DNA of 40,279 nt. Origin: Hyphomonadaceae bacterium. Lineage in GTDB: Bacteria; Pseudomonadota; Alphaproteobacteria; Caulobacterales; Aquidulcibacteraceae. The position numbers and the translations under genes were made by a program. The number at the start of each line of letters is the position of its first letter. Positions within the stretch are counted from its first letter, which is position 1. Under the pieces are notes generated by a model. The model saw nothing but the letters and a program-made list of their open reading frames with translations, ran no database searches and was not told the origin of the DNA. The stretch covers positions 1 to 40,279 of the forward strand of contig WRPI01000010.1 of the NCBI GenBank assembly GCA_009773395.1, in the 5' to 3' direction. This document shows, one piece after another, positions 32,047 through 38,458 of this stretch.

Positions 32047-32304
32047 CTAATCGCGAGCTAAAGTGTCGGCGAGTTCAACTATATTTATTGTTGGTGAAAC
32101 CAGCTTCCTATTCTGAATAATCTCCAACAATTCTTGTTTGTCGGTCCACCGCGCGTTGCATTTGAAATTGCGGCACCTAAAATAGAGCACTCGATAAGAC
32201 TTCAGTTTTCTGGTGTCGAAATGCTCTCCGACAGTGTGGCAGCAGGGGCATTCTGATTTCGACGCTCTTTCAGCGCGTTTTCTAATTTGGGCTTTCGGCA
32301 ACAT
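32047..32304 (-). CDS. Ogr/Delta-like zinc-finger phage activator
   Basis: 85 residues with C-P-C-C near residue 19-22 and CRNFKC near 44-49, giving C-x2-C...C-x4-C. The sequence around the second pair (FRCRNFKCNARWTDKQELLE) fits the Ogr/Delta family of P2-like phages, which activate late promoters through the RNA polymerase alpha subunit. Here it lies in the early operon, not beside late genes. Its ATG abuts the stop of the CII-like gene (TAAATG, 32302-32307). Confidence 0.68.
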   Translation of the reverse strand: MLPKAQIRKRAERASKSECPCCHTVGEHFDTRKLKSYRVLYFRCRNFKCNARWTDKQELLEIIQNRKLVSPTINIVELADTLARD

Positions 32305-32739
32305 TTATTTTCGTCCCTCCATCAACTGCTGAACTTTAATGACCGCACCAACCGCTTCGCCCACTTCTTTGAGTGCGCGTTTATTATTTTTGCTATCGCC
32401 AATTGCTTTGAGCGCGGCTTCAAAAGCCTCACCACATTCGCCGATGGCGCTTGAAATTACTTCGATTAGATTTTCATCATCGCTTTGGGCAGCCGCGACG
32501 CCAAGTTTGGCGGCGTAGCATTCAAATAATGGCGCGCCATTGCCGCCAGCTTTTTGGAAGGCGGCATCGAGGCGAATTGCGTCTTGGAAATGCAATCCGC
32601 GGCCAGTGTCGTGGTCGCCCAATTTTCGCAATTGTGATTCCGATTTGCCAACAACATCGGCGCAACCGTCCCAGCCAATCAGTTTTGCAATTTCATTCAA
32701 AGCCCAATATGGCGTCATGGGTTCGCGGATTTTTGTCAT
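32305..32739 (-). CDS. CII/CP76-like phage regulatory protein
   Basis: About 144 residues. The N-terminus reads PYWALNEIAKLIGWDGCADV, followed by GKSESQLRKLGDHD and AIRLDAAFQKAGGNGAPLFE. This matches the Phage_CP76/CII regulatory family found in P2-like and related phages. A helical C-terminal half (SSAIGECGEAFEAALKAIGD) probably mediates oligomerisation. It likely controls lysogeny genes or replication start. ATG 32739 overlaps the previous stop (ATGA), preferred over ATG 32757. Confidence 0.65.
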   Translation of the reverse strand: MTKIREPMTPYWALNEIAKLIGWDGCADVVGKSESQLRKLGDHDTGRGLHFQDAIRLDAAFQKAGGNGAPLFECYAAKLGVAAAQSDDENLIEVISSAIGECGEAFEAALKAIGDSKNNKRALKEVGEAVGAVIKVQQLMEGRK

Positions 32740-32951
32740 AACCAAAACCCCGCCCATAAAACCAAAATGACTGCCAAAGTTGCCGCGCCTGCAAAAGCGT
32801 CGGGCGCGGGTTCATCCATTTTCGCCCAAATCCGCTTTAGGGTTTTGCAAAACCCCGCGATTTGCCTGTCCCCCAAACCAGCGGGAGTTTTTGGAAGACC
32901 AGCGCTGGTTTGGGGGTTTCGGCTTCGGCTGGAAGAATAATTTTGTCTCAT
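32736..32951 (-). CDS. Small protein with C-terminal membrane helix (71 aa)
   Basis: A 71-residue basic, Ser/Arg/Pro-rich N-terminus is followed by DEPAPDAFAGAATLAVILVL, a probable tail-anchor helix. ATGA overlaps at both ends (32948-32951 and 32736-32739) support the full length. A shorter start (ATG 32819) would give 27 residues that are nearly only the helix. The 5' half coincides with long palindromes at 32840-32855 and 32870-32916, so that part may be structural DNA or RNA rather than constrained protein. Confidence 0.5.
   Translation of the reverse strand: MRQNYSSSRSRNPQTSAGLPKTPAGLGDRQIAGFCKTLKRIWAKMDEPAPDAFAGAATLAVILVLWAGFWL
32840..32916. repeat. Palindromes within the 71-residue gene
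   Basis: GGGTTTTGCAAAACCC (32840-32855) is a perfect 16-base palindrome. A perfect 13-bp inverted repeat (32870-32882 with 32904-32916, arm CCCCCAAACCAGC) follows around a 21-base loop. Two such structures within one small frame are unusual. They could form an attenuator or protein-binding sites in the early transcript. Confidence 0.6.
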
Positions 32952-33271
32952 GCCGCGATCCTTTCGCGGCGAATAATCATTTGTTCGCTGGTTTGGCGTT
33001 GTGCGGCCGGGCGCGAAATTAGTTTGAAGCGTGACGCGTCAAAATACCCCAATCGCAAACAATTATTTACCACCATCTTCTGGATTGAACTGAGTGTAAT
33101 ACCGCCTTCATGGTAATCTAGAACCGTAAAGATTTCGCGCTCTCGTAAATCCCAATCTTCTGAAACACGGCTACGCGGGACGATGCAGCAAACAACGTCG
33201 CCCGACCGAAACTTATGCATTTCTGGTCTGGATGGGTGGACCAACCCTAAAACTTCCTGATATTCGTTCAT
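32948..33271 (-). CDS. Hypothetical phage protein (107 aa)
   Basis: 107 residues, beta-rich in the middle (KFRSGDVVCCIVPR, EIFTVLDYHEGGITLSS), and a basic C-terminus RQTSEQMIIRRERIAA. The GDVV...Y pattern suggests a small SH3-like barrel, but no family is recognised. ATGA-coupled on both sides. Confidence 0.65.
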   Translation of the reverse strand: MNEYQEVLGLVHPSRPEMHKFRSGDVVCCIVPRSRVSEDWDLREREIFTVLDYHEGGITLSSIQKMVVNNCLRLGYFDASRFKLISRPAAQRQTSEQMIIRRERIAA

Positions 33272-33477
33272 TTTTCAACTCCAGTGATTGTAATTTTGAT
33301 TGGTGAGTTGGTTTTGTGAAGCGCATCAAATTTTGCGCGTTCAAGTGGCCGCAAATCATTCAAGAAAAGAAAGTTTGAAATTCGGCTTCGGTCATCGGAC
33401 GAAGTGACGATTAAGCCGCCATTGACGCCAACCCCCGCGATTTCAAAATCGCCTTCGAAAATGATTGCGGCGGTCAT
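33268..33477 (-). CDS. Small beta-rich phage protein A (69 aa)
   Basis: 69 residues beginning MTAAIIFEGDFEIAGVGVNG. ATG 33477 overlaps the previous stop. Its strand pattern (AII, then I-x-G, then a variable strand and a helix with FDALHK, then IKITI) resembles that of the next gene upstream (33474-33728), suggesting a tandem pair. Function unknown. Confidence 0.62.
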   Translation of the reverse strand: MTAAIIFEGDFEIAGVGVNGGLIVTSSDDRSRISNFLFLNDLRPLERAKFDALHKTNSPIKITITGVEK

Positions 33478-33728
33478 GCTGCGGCGTCCATTGGAGAGTT
33501 TCGAAGAGAGTTGCCAATCATCCAATCGCCGCCTTCGGAAAATTCGACATCAACAATTGCGCCAAGTTTTTCACGCGCTTTTTGCGCAAAACCGGGCAAA
33601 GTTGGAATGGTAAATTTGCGTTGCGGAACGGAAGGGTCGCGGCAATTTACAAAAGTGACGGTTGGATTTACCATTTGAAAATCCGCGCCAACAATTTGCC
33701 ATTTTTGGCTATAAATAATGGCACTCAT
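33474..33728 (-). CDS. Small beta-rich phage protein B (84 aa)
   Basis: 84 residues beginning MSAIIYSQKWQIVGADFQMV with a later helix FAQKAREKLGAI and strand VDVEF. It has the same layout as the adjacent 69-residue protein. ATG 33728 overlaps the Cro-like gene stop (ATGA). Function unknown. It is the second gene of the early operon. Confidence 0.62.
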   Translation of the reverse strand: MSAIIYSQKWQIVGADFQMVNPTVTFVNCRDPSVPQRKFTIPTLPGFAQKAREKLGAIVDVEFSEGGDWMIGNSLRNSPMDAAA

Positions 33729-34021
33729 GCCGCACCTGCCATTTGTTTGTCCAAAACTGGCAAGCGATTTCCGTATTCGCCGCAATCCATATCTGATACT
33801 TGATTGGGGAAATTTAGAGGGCGAGGGTAAATGTCTGGACGTAAATCATGGCGCGAAACACCAGTGTCAACCTCAATGGTTAGAACCCATTCGGCGCCTA
33901 CTTCTTTTGAGGATTGGAGACGTTTTGAAATAGTTGTCTGATCAACGCCCAATGATTTTGCCATTGCGGCTTGGGAGCCGTAAATGCCGAGTGCTTTTTT
34001 GAAAGCTTCAAGTTTTGTCAT
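33725..34021 (-). CDS. Cro-like phage repressor
   Basis: 98 residues. The N-terminal half is a helix-turn-helix: KALGIYGSQAAMAKSLGVDQ then TTISKRLQ. This matches Cro/YdaS-type regulators. The C-terminal half (LTIEVDTGVSRHDLRPDIYP) is the usual extension of that group. AGGA precedes ATG 34021 by 8 bases. It is the first gene of the leftward early operon and faces the CI-like repressor across a 98-bp operator region. Confidence 0.8.
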   Translation of the reverse strand: MTKLEAFKKALGIYGSQAAMAKSLGVDQTTISKRLQSSKEVGAEWVLTIEVDTGVSRHDLRPDIYPRPLNFPNQVSDMDCGEYGNRLPVLDKQMAGAA

Positions 34022-34119
34022 TGCTTTTTCCTTATCTAGGAACAAACTAGGAAACAATTCCTATGCAGTCAAGAACAAATTCCGATTTATTTCAGGAAAA
34101 AACTCCTTAATGTGTAAAA
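34022..34119. promoter_or_regulatory. Divergent cI/cro control region with TAGGAA operators
   Basis: TAGGAA-ACAA-TTCCTA (34048-34063) is a perfect inverted repeat. A further TAGGAACAA half-site starts at 34037, 11 bases before the first half. AATTCC near 34078-34083 and CAGGAA near 34093-34098 form another imperfect pair. The layout, two to three related sites between divergent repressor genes, is that of a lysis-lysogeny switch. Confidence 0.7.
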
Positions 34120-34794
34120 ATGTATAGAATGCAGCCGATTTCACCTGAAAAATTTCGCAGTAGAATGGAGGAAAAGGGATTTTCCCAAAGCGAATTGGCA
34201 CGCCAAGCCAAAGTTGACCAAACTTTGATTGGTAAAATTCTCTTAGGCAAAGTGCCAGCTAGCAAGCATCTCCCAAGTTTTGCGGCGATATTAAATACGT
34301 CGGTAGAATATTTGACCGACCAAACGAATGATCCTAACCTCGGCGCAATTCCCACACCAACTGCGGAATCAATTTCCGAACAACTGGATGCAGTGTCGAT
34401 TACTGAAATTGATTTGAAGTTTGGCATGGGTGGCGGTGCTTATTTTGACGGCCCAGTCGAAGCCAACCAAATCGTTTTTTCGCGCTCTTGGATTGCCAAT
34501 TTCACCAAAGCCGCACCCGACAAACTATTTTTTGCGCGTGGAATGGGCGACAGCATGTCCCCAACAATTCACGATGGTGACATTGTTTTGATTGACACGT
34601 CGCAAGATGTGCCGCGCATGAGTGACCAAATTTGGGCGATAACTTATTATTCGACCGGCATGATCAAAAGACTTCGCGCCAGCGAAAACGGCTATAAAAT
34701 TTTGAGCGACAATCAAAATGTGCCGCCCGAAACCGCCAGCGATGGCGAATTATCAATCATCGGTCGCGTAATTGCGATTGTGCGGAGAGTTTGA
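34120..34794 (+). CDS. CI-like repressor with LexA/S24 domain
   Basis: 224 residues. An XRE helix-turn-helix spans about 21-45 (FSQSELARQAKVDQTLIGKI). An S24 peptidase domain spans about 120-220 with S145 (GMGDSMSPTIHDGDIVLID) and K183 (MIKRLRAS). It should maintain lysogeny and be inactivated by RecA-stimulated self-cleavage. No ribosome site precedes ATG 34120, which suggests a leaderless transcript, as for lambda cI from its maintenance promoter. An ATG at 34129 is an alternative. The stop overlaps the next start. Confidence 0.9.
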   Translation: MYRMQPISPEKFRSRMEEKGFSQSELARQAKVDQTLIGKILLGKVPASKHLPSFAAILNTSVEYLTDQTNDPNLGAIPTPTAESISEQLDAVSITEIDLKFGMGGGAYFDGPVEANQIVFSRSWIANFTKAAPDKLFFARGMGDSMSPTIHDGDIVLIDTSQDVPRMSDQIWAITYYSTGMIKRLRASENGYKILSDNQNVPPETASDGELSIIGRVIAIVRRV

Positions 34795-35393
34795 TGGCGC
34801 CCGAGAAAAAGAAAAAAGTTCCAATATTGATTGGCTTGTTGGTTGCTTTTGCCGCCTTTGGCGCAAGTTTTTATTTTTCGCCATACTTAACAATGAACGC
34901 ATTGAAAAATGCGATTGTTGCGGGGGACAGCGAGAAAATAGAAACTTTAGTTGATTTTCCCGCTGTTCGCGAAAACGTCAAAGGGCAATTGATGGCAGCG
35001 ATGATGAAGAACATGCAAAGTGACCCGACAATGGCAGATAATCCATTCGCGGGCCTTGCGACATTAATGATTCCAAATTTGGTTACTGGAATGCTGGACA
35101 CTTATGTTACAGCAGAAGTTGTGGCGCGATTGGGGCCACTACCAAAAACCCAAAGTGACCCCGCGCCAAGTAAAAAAGAAGAAAAAGCTGAAAAGCTATC
35201 CAAATTAAAAACAAATGTGAAATGGCTTTCTATGGATAGGGCGAATATTGAAATAACAATCGCAGATAATGACGATTACCCGATTGAATATCTGAAATTG
35301 AAACGCACCAGTTTATTCGGCTGGCAGTTTATTGGCTTGAAATTGAAAGAGGATATTATGAATCCAGCCGTCCAGGATTATGGTGTGCAATAA
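34794..35393 (+). CDS. DUF2939-type membrane protein, coupled to cI
   Basis: 199 residues. A basic start and one membrane helix (VPILIGLLVAFAAFGASFYF, about 9-28) are followed by SPYLTMNALKNAIVAGDSEK and LVDFPAVRENVKGQLMAAM. This is the DUF2939 signature. The C-terminal half is beta-rich (IEITIADNDDYPIEYLKLKR). The bulk should lie in the periplasm. ATG 34794 shares a base with the cI stop (TGATG) and has GGAG 7 bases upstream. Being in the repressor transcript, it would be made in lysogens, so it may be a lysogenic-conversion or exclusion gene (inference). Confidence 0.78.
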   Translation: MAPEKKKKVPILIGLLVAFAAFGASFYFSPYLTMNALKNAIVAGDSEKIETLVDFPAVRENVKGQLMAAMMKNMQSDPTMADNPFAGLATLMIPNLVTGMLDTYVTAEVVARLGPLPKTQSDPAPSKKEEKAEKLSKLKTNVKWLSMDRANIEITIADNDDYPIEYLKLKRTSLFGWQFIGLKLKEDIMNPAVQDYGVQ

Positions 35394-35401
35394 GGTGAAC
35401 C

Positions 35402-35587
35402 GTGAGTAACGTTGGTTGGATTTTGTTTTGGGGCGGGTTAATTTTTGCTGCCATTTTCAAGAGTTTGGCAGATCAAGCGAGACGATATGATGATATTGAA
35501 AAAACCAAGAAAAATGATGGGATTGCTGCAATCGGGACGTTGCTGGCCTTGATTGGAATGGTGTTGGCAGGATGTTTTCAATGGTAG
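35402..35587 (+). CDS. Small two-helix membrane protein (61 aa)
   Basis: 61 residues with two predicted membrane helices (VGWILFWGGLIFAAIF and IAAIGTLLALIGMVLAG) separated by a charged loop ADQARRYDDIEKTKK. The start is GTG with an AGGTGA site just upstream. It overlaps the next gene by 7 bases. Function unknown. It is part of the lysogenic cargo block. Confidence 0.65.
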   Translation: MSNVGWILFWGGLIFAAIFKSLADQARRYDDIEKTKKNDGIAAIGTLLALIGMVLAGCFQW

Positions 35588-35742
35588 TTCAAGGGATTTT
35601 AGGCATAGCGATAATCATTCTAATTGCTTTCTCGCTTGCCAAAATGCAAAAAGACAAGCGCGCCTTTAAGTTTGAAGATCGCGAAAAAATTATTCGGGAA
35701 TTGGAAACCATTAAAATGAAACAATGCCTTGCACCATCATGA
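35581..35742 (+). CDS. Tiny membrane protein with FKFEDREKII motif (53 aa)
   Basis: 53 residues: one N-terminal helix (GILGIAIIILIAFSLA), then basic KMQKDKRA and the motif FKFEDREKIIRELE. AGGA lies 8 bases before the ATG, and the gene is nested between overlapping neighbours (ATGA with the next at 35739). A clear paralog occurs at 36535-36687. No known family recognised. Confidence 0.65.
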   Translation: MVVQGILGIAIIILIAFSLAKMQKDKRAFKFEDREKIIRELETIKMKQCLAPS

Positions 35743-36317
35743 CCAGCGTTAAAGTTTCATCGGCAATTAAGGCGCAGTTTCGGGAAACTGCTCGGAATAT
35801 TATCAGCAATGACCGGGCAGCAAGAAAACTTGGCATGTCTCAAAATACAATTGGTTTGATACAAAGTTGTTTGTTGAAAGCCTATAAAGGTGGTTATCAA
35901 GCAGCTATTTTGGGTCATGACGAAAACTCAATAAGTGAAGAACAATTGACATGGGAAATGATTCCCCCAAAGGGACGAAATTTTTTAGAACAGCTAACTA
36001 TGTTTTATGGCCGACTCTACCATCCTTATATGGCGACCCCGCCCGACGTCGATACAAATGAAGTTTTTTTAATTTCCTCGGTAATAATAAATGGCAAAAT
36101 CAGATGGGTCATTGAAAGACACACACACAATGCCGATGTGCGTTCATTCTCAAATGGTGCTGTCTTTCCATTGATTAAACTCGGACTTTTTTCCTTGGAA
36201 GATGATGCTTTGGATCTATTTAAGCTTACAAATCTGGGAGTTGAAATTTGTAAAGAATATTGGCGTCGCAGCGATGCAAACGACCCAACACTTCCTAAAA
36301 GTAACATTCGGCACTAG
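35739..36317 (+). CDS. Hypothetical phage cargo protein (192 aa)
   Basis: 192 residues, not recognised. The N-terminal third is helical with a possible HTH-like stretch (NDRAARKLGMSQNTIGLIQS). The middle is beta-rich (NEVFLISSVIINGKIRWVIE), and the end (LIKLGLFSLEDDALDLFKLT) reads like a winged-helix or helical cap. ATG 35739 overlaps the previous stop (ATGA). No signal peptide, so probably cytosolic. Its partner is likely the tiny membrane protein encoded just before it. Confidence 0.65.
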   Translation: MTSVKVSSAIKAQFRETARNIISNDRAARKLGMSQNTIGLIQSCLLKAYKGGYQAAILGHDENSISEEQLTWEMIPPKGRNFLEQLTMFYGRLYHPYMATPPDVDTNEVFLISSVIINGKIRWVIERHTHNADVRSFSNGAVFPLIKLGLFSLEDDALDLFKLTNLGVEICKEYWRRSDANDPTLPKSNIRH

Positions 36318-36361
36318 TTAAAAAATCGACAACTTTGTGGCCTTGATTGGGAAATAGAACA

Positions 36362-36538
36362 ATGGATCAAATCACCGAAATTCATGTGCAAAGATTGCGT
36401 GAAGAAATAAGGGTGCTGCAGGCAAAATATTATGCTGAAACCACGCCCATTGAAAAGCAAGAAATCGCAATAGCAATGGGAAAAGTTAGATTTGAACTTG
36501 CAGAAGAACTGGGCGTGGGTTGGGCAAATTTGACATGA
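36362..36538 (+). CDS. Small coiled-coil protein (58 aa)
   Basis: 58 residues: a long heptad-like helix (VQRLREEIRVLQAKYYAE), a short turn TTPIEKQE and a second helix MGKVRFELAEELGV. It looks like a helical hairpin adaptor. Its TGA overlaps the ATG of the next tiny membrane gene (36535-36538). The ribosome site is weak (GGGA). Function unknown. Confidence 0.6.
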   Translation: MDQITEIHVQRLREEIRVLQAKYYAETTPIEKQEIAIAMGKVRFELAEELGVGWANLT

Positions 36539-36687
36539 AAGGCGCGATTTTGCTATTGGTTTTACCTATTTTGTTGGATTTCTTTATCAAGCTTCGCAAG
36601 CCCAAGAGCGAGTTCAAGTTCGAAGACCATGAAAAGATTATTAAAGTGTTAAGAAGTAGATGTTCTGGTTATAGAAAGAGCAGGTAA
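36535..36687 (+). CDS. Tiny membrane protein with FKFEDHEKII motif (50 aa)
   Basis: 50 residues: one helix (AILLLVLPILLDFFI), then basic KLRKPKSE, the motif FKFEDHEKIIKVL and a basic tail RSRCSGYRKSR. It is a paralog of the 35581-35742 product: same length, same order of helix, basic linker and FKFEDxEKII. It is coupled to the coiled-coil gene by ATGA. Confidence 0.62.
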   Translation: MKGAILLLVLPILLDFFIKLRKPKSEFKFEDHEKIIKVLRSRCSGYRKSR

Positions 36688-36757
36688 GTTGGTTGCGTTT
36701 GCAGAAACAACACATTGCATTGCAGGATTAACTTGAATTAAAGGGCTGTTGCGTTAT

Positions 36758-37231
36758 ATGTCAACATTAGTAGAACTCATTAAGAAAGGAACACTCGTTA
36801 AATATGAGCCATTATTGGCTGATTTCGAAACGGAAGAGCGAATTATTTATATGATTGGCAGTGCCAAAAAATACTTTGATATGACAATATTGCCAATGCT
36901 ACCATCCAAGAAAGGAAACACGACGCCAGCTCAGCAGTGCTATGCCATTATGGATAAATATTGTTCTGGGGAACCCATGAATGGTAGATTTTTCGCGTTG
37001 CTGGAACCTCAGGGTGAAGGCATATTTAAGTTAAAAAACGGAGACATTCGAATTATTGGCTGGGAGCAAACTCCGAGCTGTTTTATTGTTGCTTCTTTTA
37101 ATTTAAGGGAGAATTTGGCGCGGCGTTCCAGCAAAATTAACAAGAATATTAGAAATAAGAGCCAATACAATAAACAGCGCGTTGCTGCAAAAGTTCAGCG
37201 CCTAAAATTGAACTTAATAACCTCGGGGTAA
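36758..37231 (+). CDS. RelE-like (putative toxin) protein of a three-gene unit
   Basis: 157 residues. The segment GIFKLKNGDIRIIGWEQTPS followed by CFIVASFNLREN has the strand order and basic character of RelE/HigB-type toxins (short strand with K/R, then G-D-I-R, then a hydrophobic strand and a basic end). A Lys/Arg/Asn-rich C-terminal helix (KINKNIRNKSQYNKQRVAAK) may contact RNA or DNA. The similarity is weak and rests on pattern only. It is followed 4 bp later by an XRE gene, the toxin-antitoxin layout. ATG 36758 is used, with AAGGG 12 bases upstream. Confidence 0.45.
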   Translation: MSTLVELIKKGTLVKYEPLLADFETEERIIYMIGSAKKYFDMTILPMLPSKKGNTTPAQQCYAIMDKYCSGEPMNGRFFALLEPQGEGIFKLKNGDIRIIGWEQTPSCFIVASFNLRENLARRSSKINKNIRNKSQYNKQRVAAKVQRLKLNLITSG

Positions 37232-37235
37232 AATT

Positions 37236-37628
37236 ATGACATTGCAAAATCCAAACAACGAACTTCAAAAGCGAATGAAGGTGAGAGGAATTTTGACTGC
37301 CAGACAAGCAATTATGGAAGCGTTTTTGGAAGAGCAAAATGATGATCCAAAAATCACTCAATCGGCAATAGCTTGCGCGCTTGGAGTAAATAAATCTAGT
37401 ATAACCAGAGAATTTAGAGGCATGAAAAATTTTTCAGTTGGCAGATTAGCTGAAATCGCTTGGGCGATGGGCAGAAAATTGGAAATTGAACTAGCAAAAC
37501 CAAACTATATTCCTGGTCATAACTTTGAATCCGCGCGGGTTTTTTCGACCTCTGAATCAAGAGAAAACATTTCCCGTTTGGAAATCAAATCAATGGATTT
37601 AGACGTCAGAGTTATGGAAACATCATGA
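37236..37628 (+). CDS. XRE-type regulator, putative antitoxin
   Basis: 130 residues. A helix-turn-helix spans about 43-75 (ITQSAIACALGVNKSSITRE then FRGMKNFSVGRLAEIAWAMG). The preceding helix TARQAIMEAFLEEQ and the C-terminal tail resemble antitoxins or phage regulators. It overlaps the third gene by ATGA (37625-37628). Confidence 0.65.
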   Translation: MTLQNPNNELQKRMKVRGILTARQAIMEAFLEEQNDDPKITQSAIACALGVNKSSITREFRGMKNFSVGRLAEIAWAMGRKLEIELAKPNYIPGHNFESARVFSTSESRENISRLEIKSMDLDVRVMETS

Positions 37629-38065
37629 CAATAAACGCAGTCACGATTTTTAGTGAAGACCATAGGGATGAAATGGTTGGACTAGGCACACTAATTGGCA
37701 TGCTGCCATCGCTGATGAATTTTTCTACTGAACCTCCTATATTGCTTCCGAAGTTCGTCATTCACACAAGAATAAATTTCCCGCCTCCAGAGTTACCTGA
37801 ATTTCTAGAATTAACAATGATTGATGTTGACGGCAATATCATGATGAAACATCAAGTTGAAACAACACAAATAAAATCCGCAACTGACGACGCAATTGAA
37901 AAGGGACTTTCAATTGTTGGGATGGCCGTTAATATTGTTATGAGGAATTTTGCCGTAACGAAAGACAATGAAATTAAAGTACACGTCAAGGCCGACGATC
38001 AGCTTGTGTTTTCAGGACATATTGTATTTAGATTTCCCGAAGATACTGCAGTGCCAACACAATAG
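37625..38065 (+). CDS. DUF6941-like protein, third gene of the unit
   Basis: 146 residues, all-beta. It opens with a short strand (TIFSEDHRDEMVGLGTLIGM), followed by a PKFVIHTRINFPP strand, DGNIMMKH and a final sandwich edge ELTMIDV...FRFPEDTA. The pattern (N-terminal G-x-L-I-G-M, P-F-x-V-x-x-R) fits the DUF6941 family of small beta-sandwich proteins found beside regulators. The assignment is tentative. No terminator follows before the convergent excalibur gene. Confidence 0.5.
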   Translation: MTINAVTIFSEDHRDEMVGLGTLIGMLPSLMNFSTEPPILLPKFVIHTRINFPPPELPEFLELTMIDVDGNIMMKHQVETTQIKSATDDAIEKGLSIVGMAVNIVMRNFAVTKDNEIKVHVKADDQLVFSGHIVFRFPEDTAVPTQ

Positions 38066-38150
38066 CTTGGCGCAAACTCCTTCGGTATTGACGCGTAGAA
38101 ATTTGAATTGGTAGCTGGTTGTTGAATTCAAAGCGCAGCCGTTTTCGAAT

Positions 38151-38456
38151 TTACTCGCAGGCAACGCCGTCATCATCTCTATCTAAGCCTGGTCGGTAAC
38201 CATCTTCGCCCTCATAAATTGGGGTGTTGCCAAAGGCTCGCGCCTCAGAACAGTTAGCATAATATTCCCCACTATTGTTTTGGTTGTACCGAAATTGCGT
38301 GGGCGGATTGTAGGGTGCAGGAACATTGTTTGGAGTGTAATCGCTAGTTTTTGGGATTTGGCTCGTCGCAGCCATTTGCTTGTCGAGTTCAATTTGATTT
38401 TTTGTGCAATCGGTTACCAAGCAACCAACCACAAAACCCAATATAATCCTTCTCAT
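38151..38456 (-). CDS. Excalibur-domain lipoprotein
   Basis: About 101 residues. The N-terminus RRIILGFVVGCLVTDC contains a lipobox-like VVGC, so membrane anchoring is likely. After a Pro/Asn-rich linker the C-terminal excalibur domain (about 63-101) shows YANCSEARAFGN and DRDDDGVACE, with the DxDxDG calcium-binding loop and two conserved cysteines. ATG 38456 has GGAGGT 4-5 bases upstream. It lies 2 bp after the nuclease gene on the same strand. SNase and excalibur domains often occur together. Confidence 0.85.
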   Translation of the reverse strand: MRRIILGFVVGCLVTDCTKNQIELDKQMAATSQIPKTSDYTPNNVPAPYNPPTQFRYNQNNSGEYYANCSEARAFGNTPIYEGEDGYRPGLDRDDDGVACE

Positions 38457-38458
38457 TT

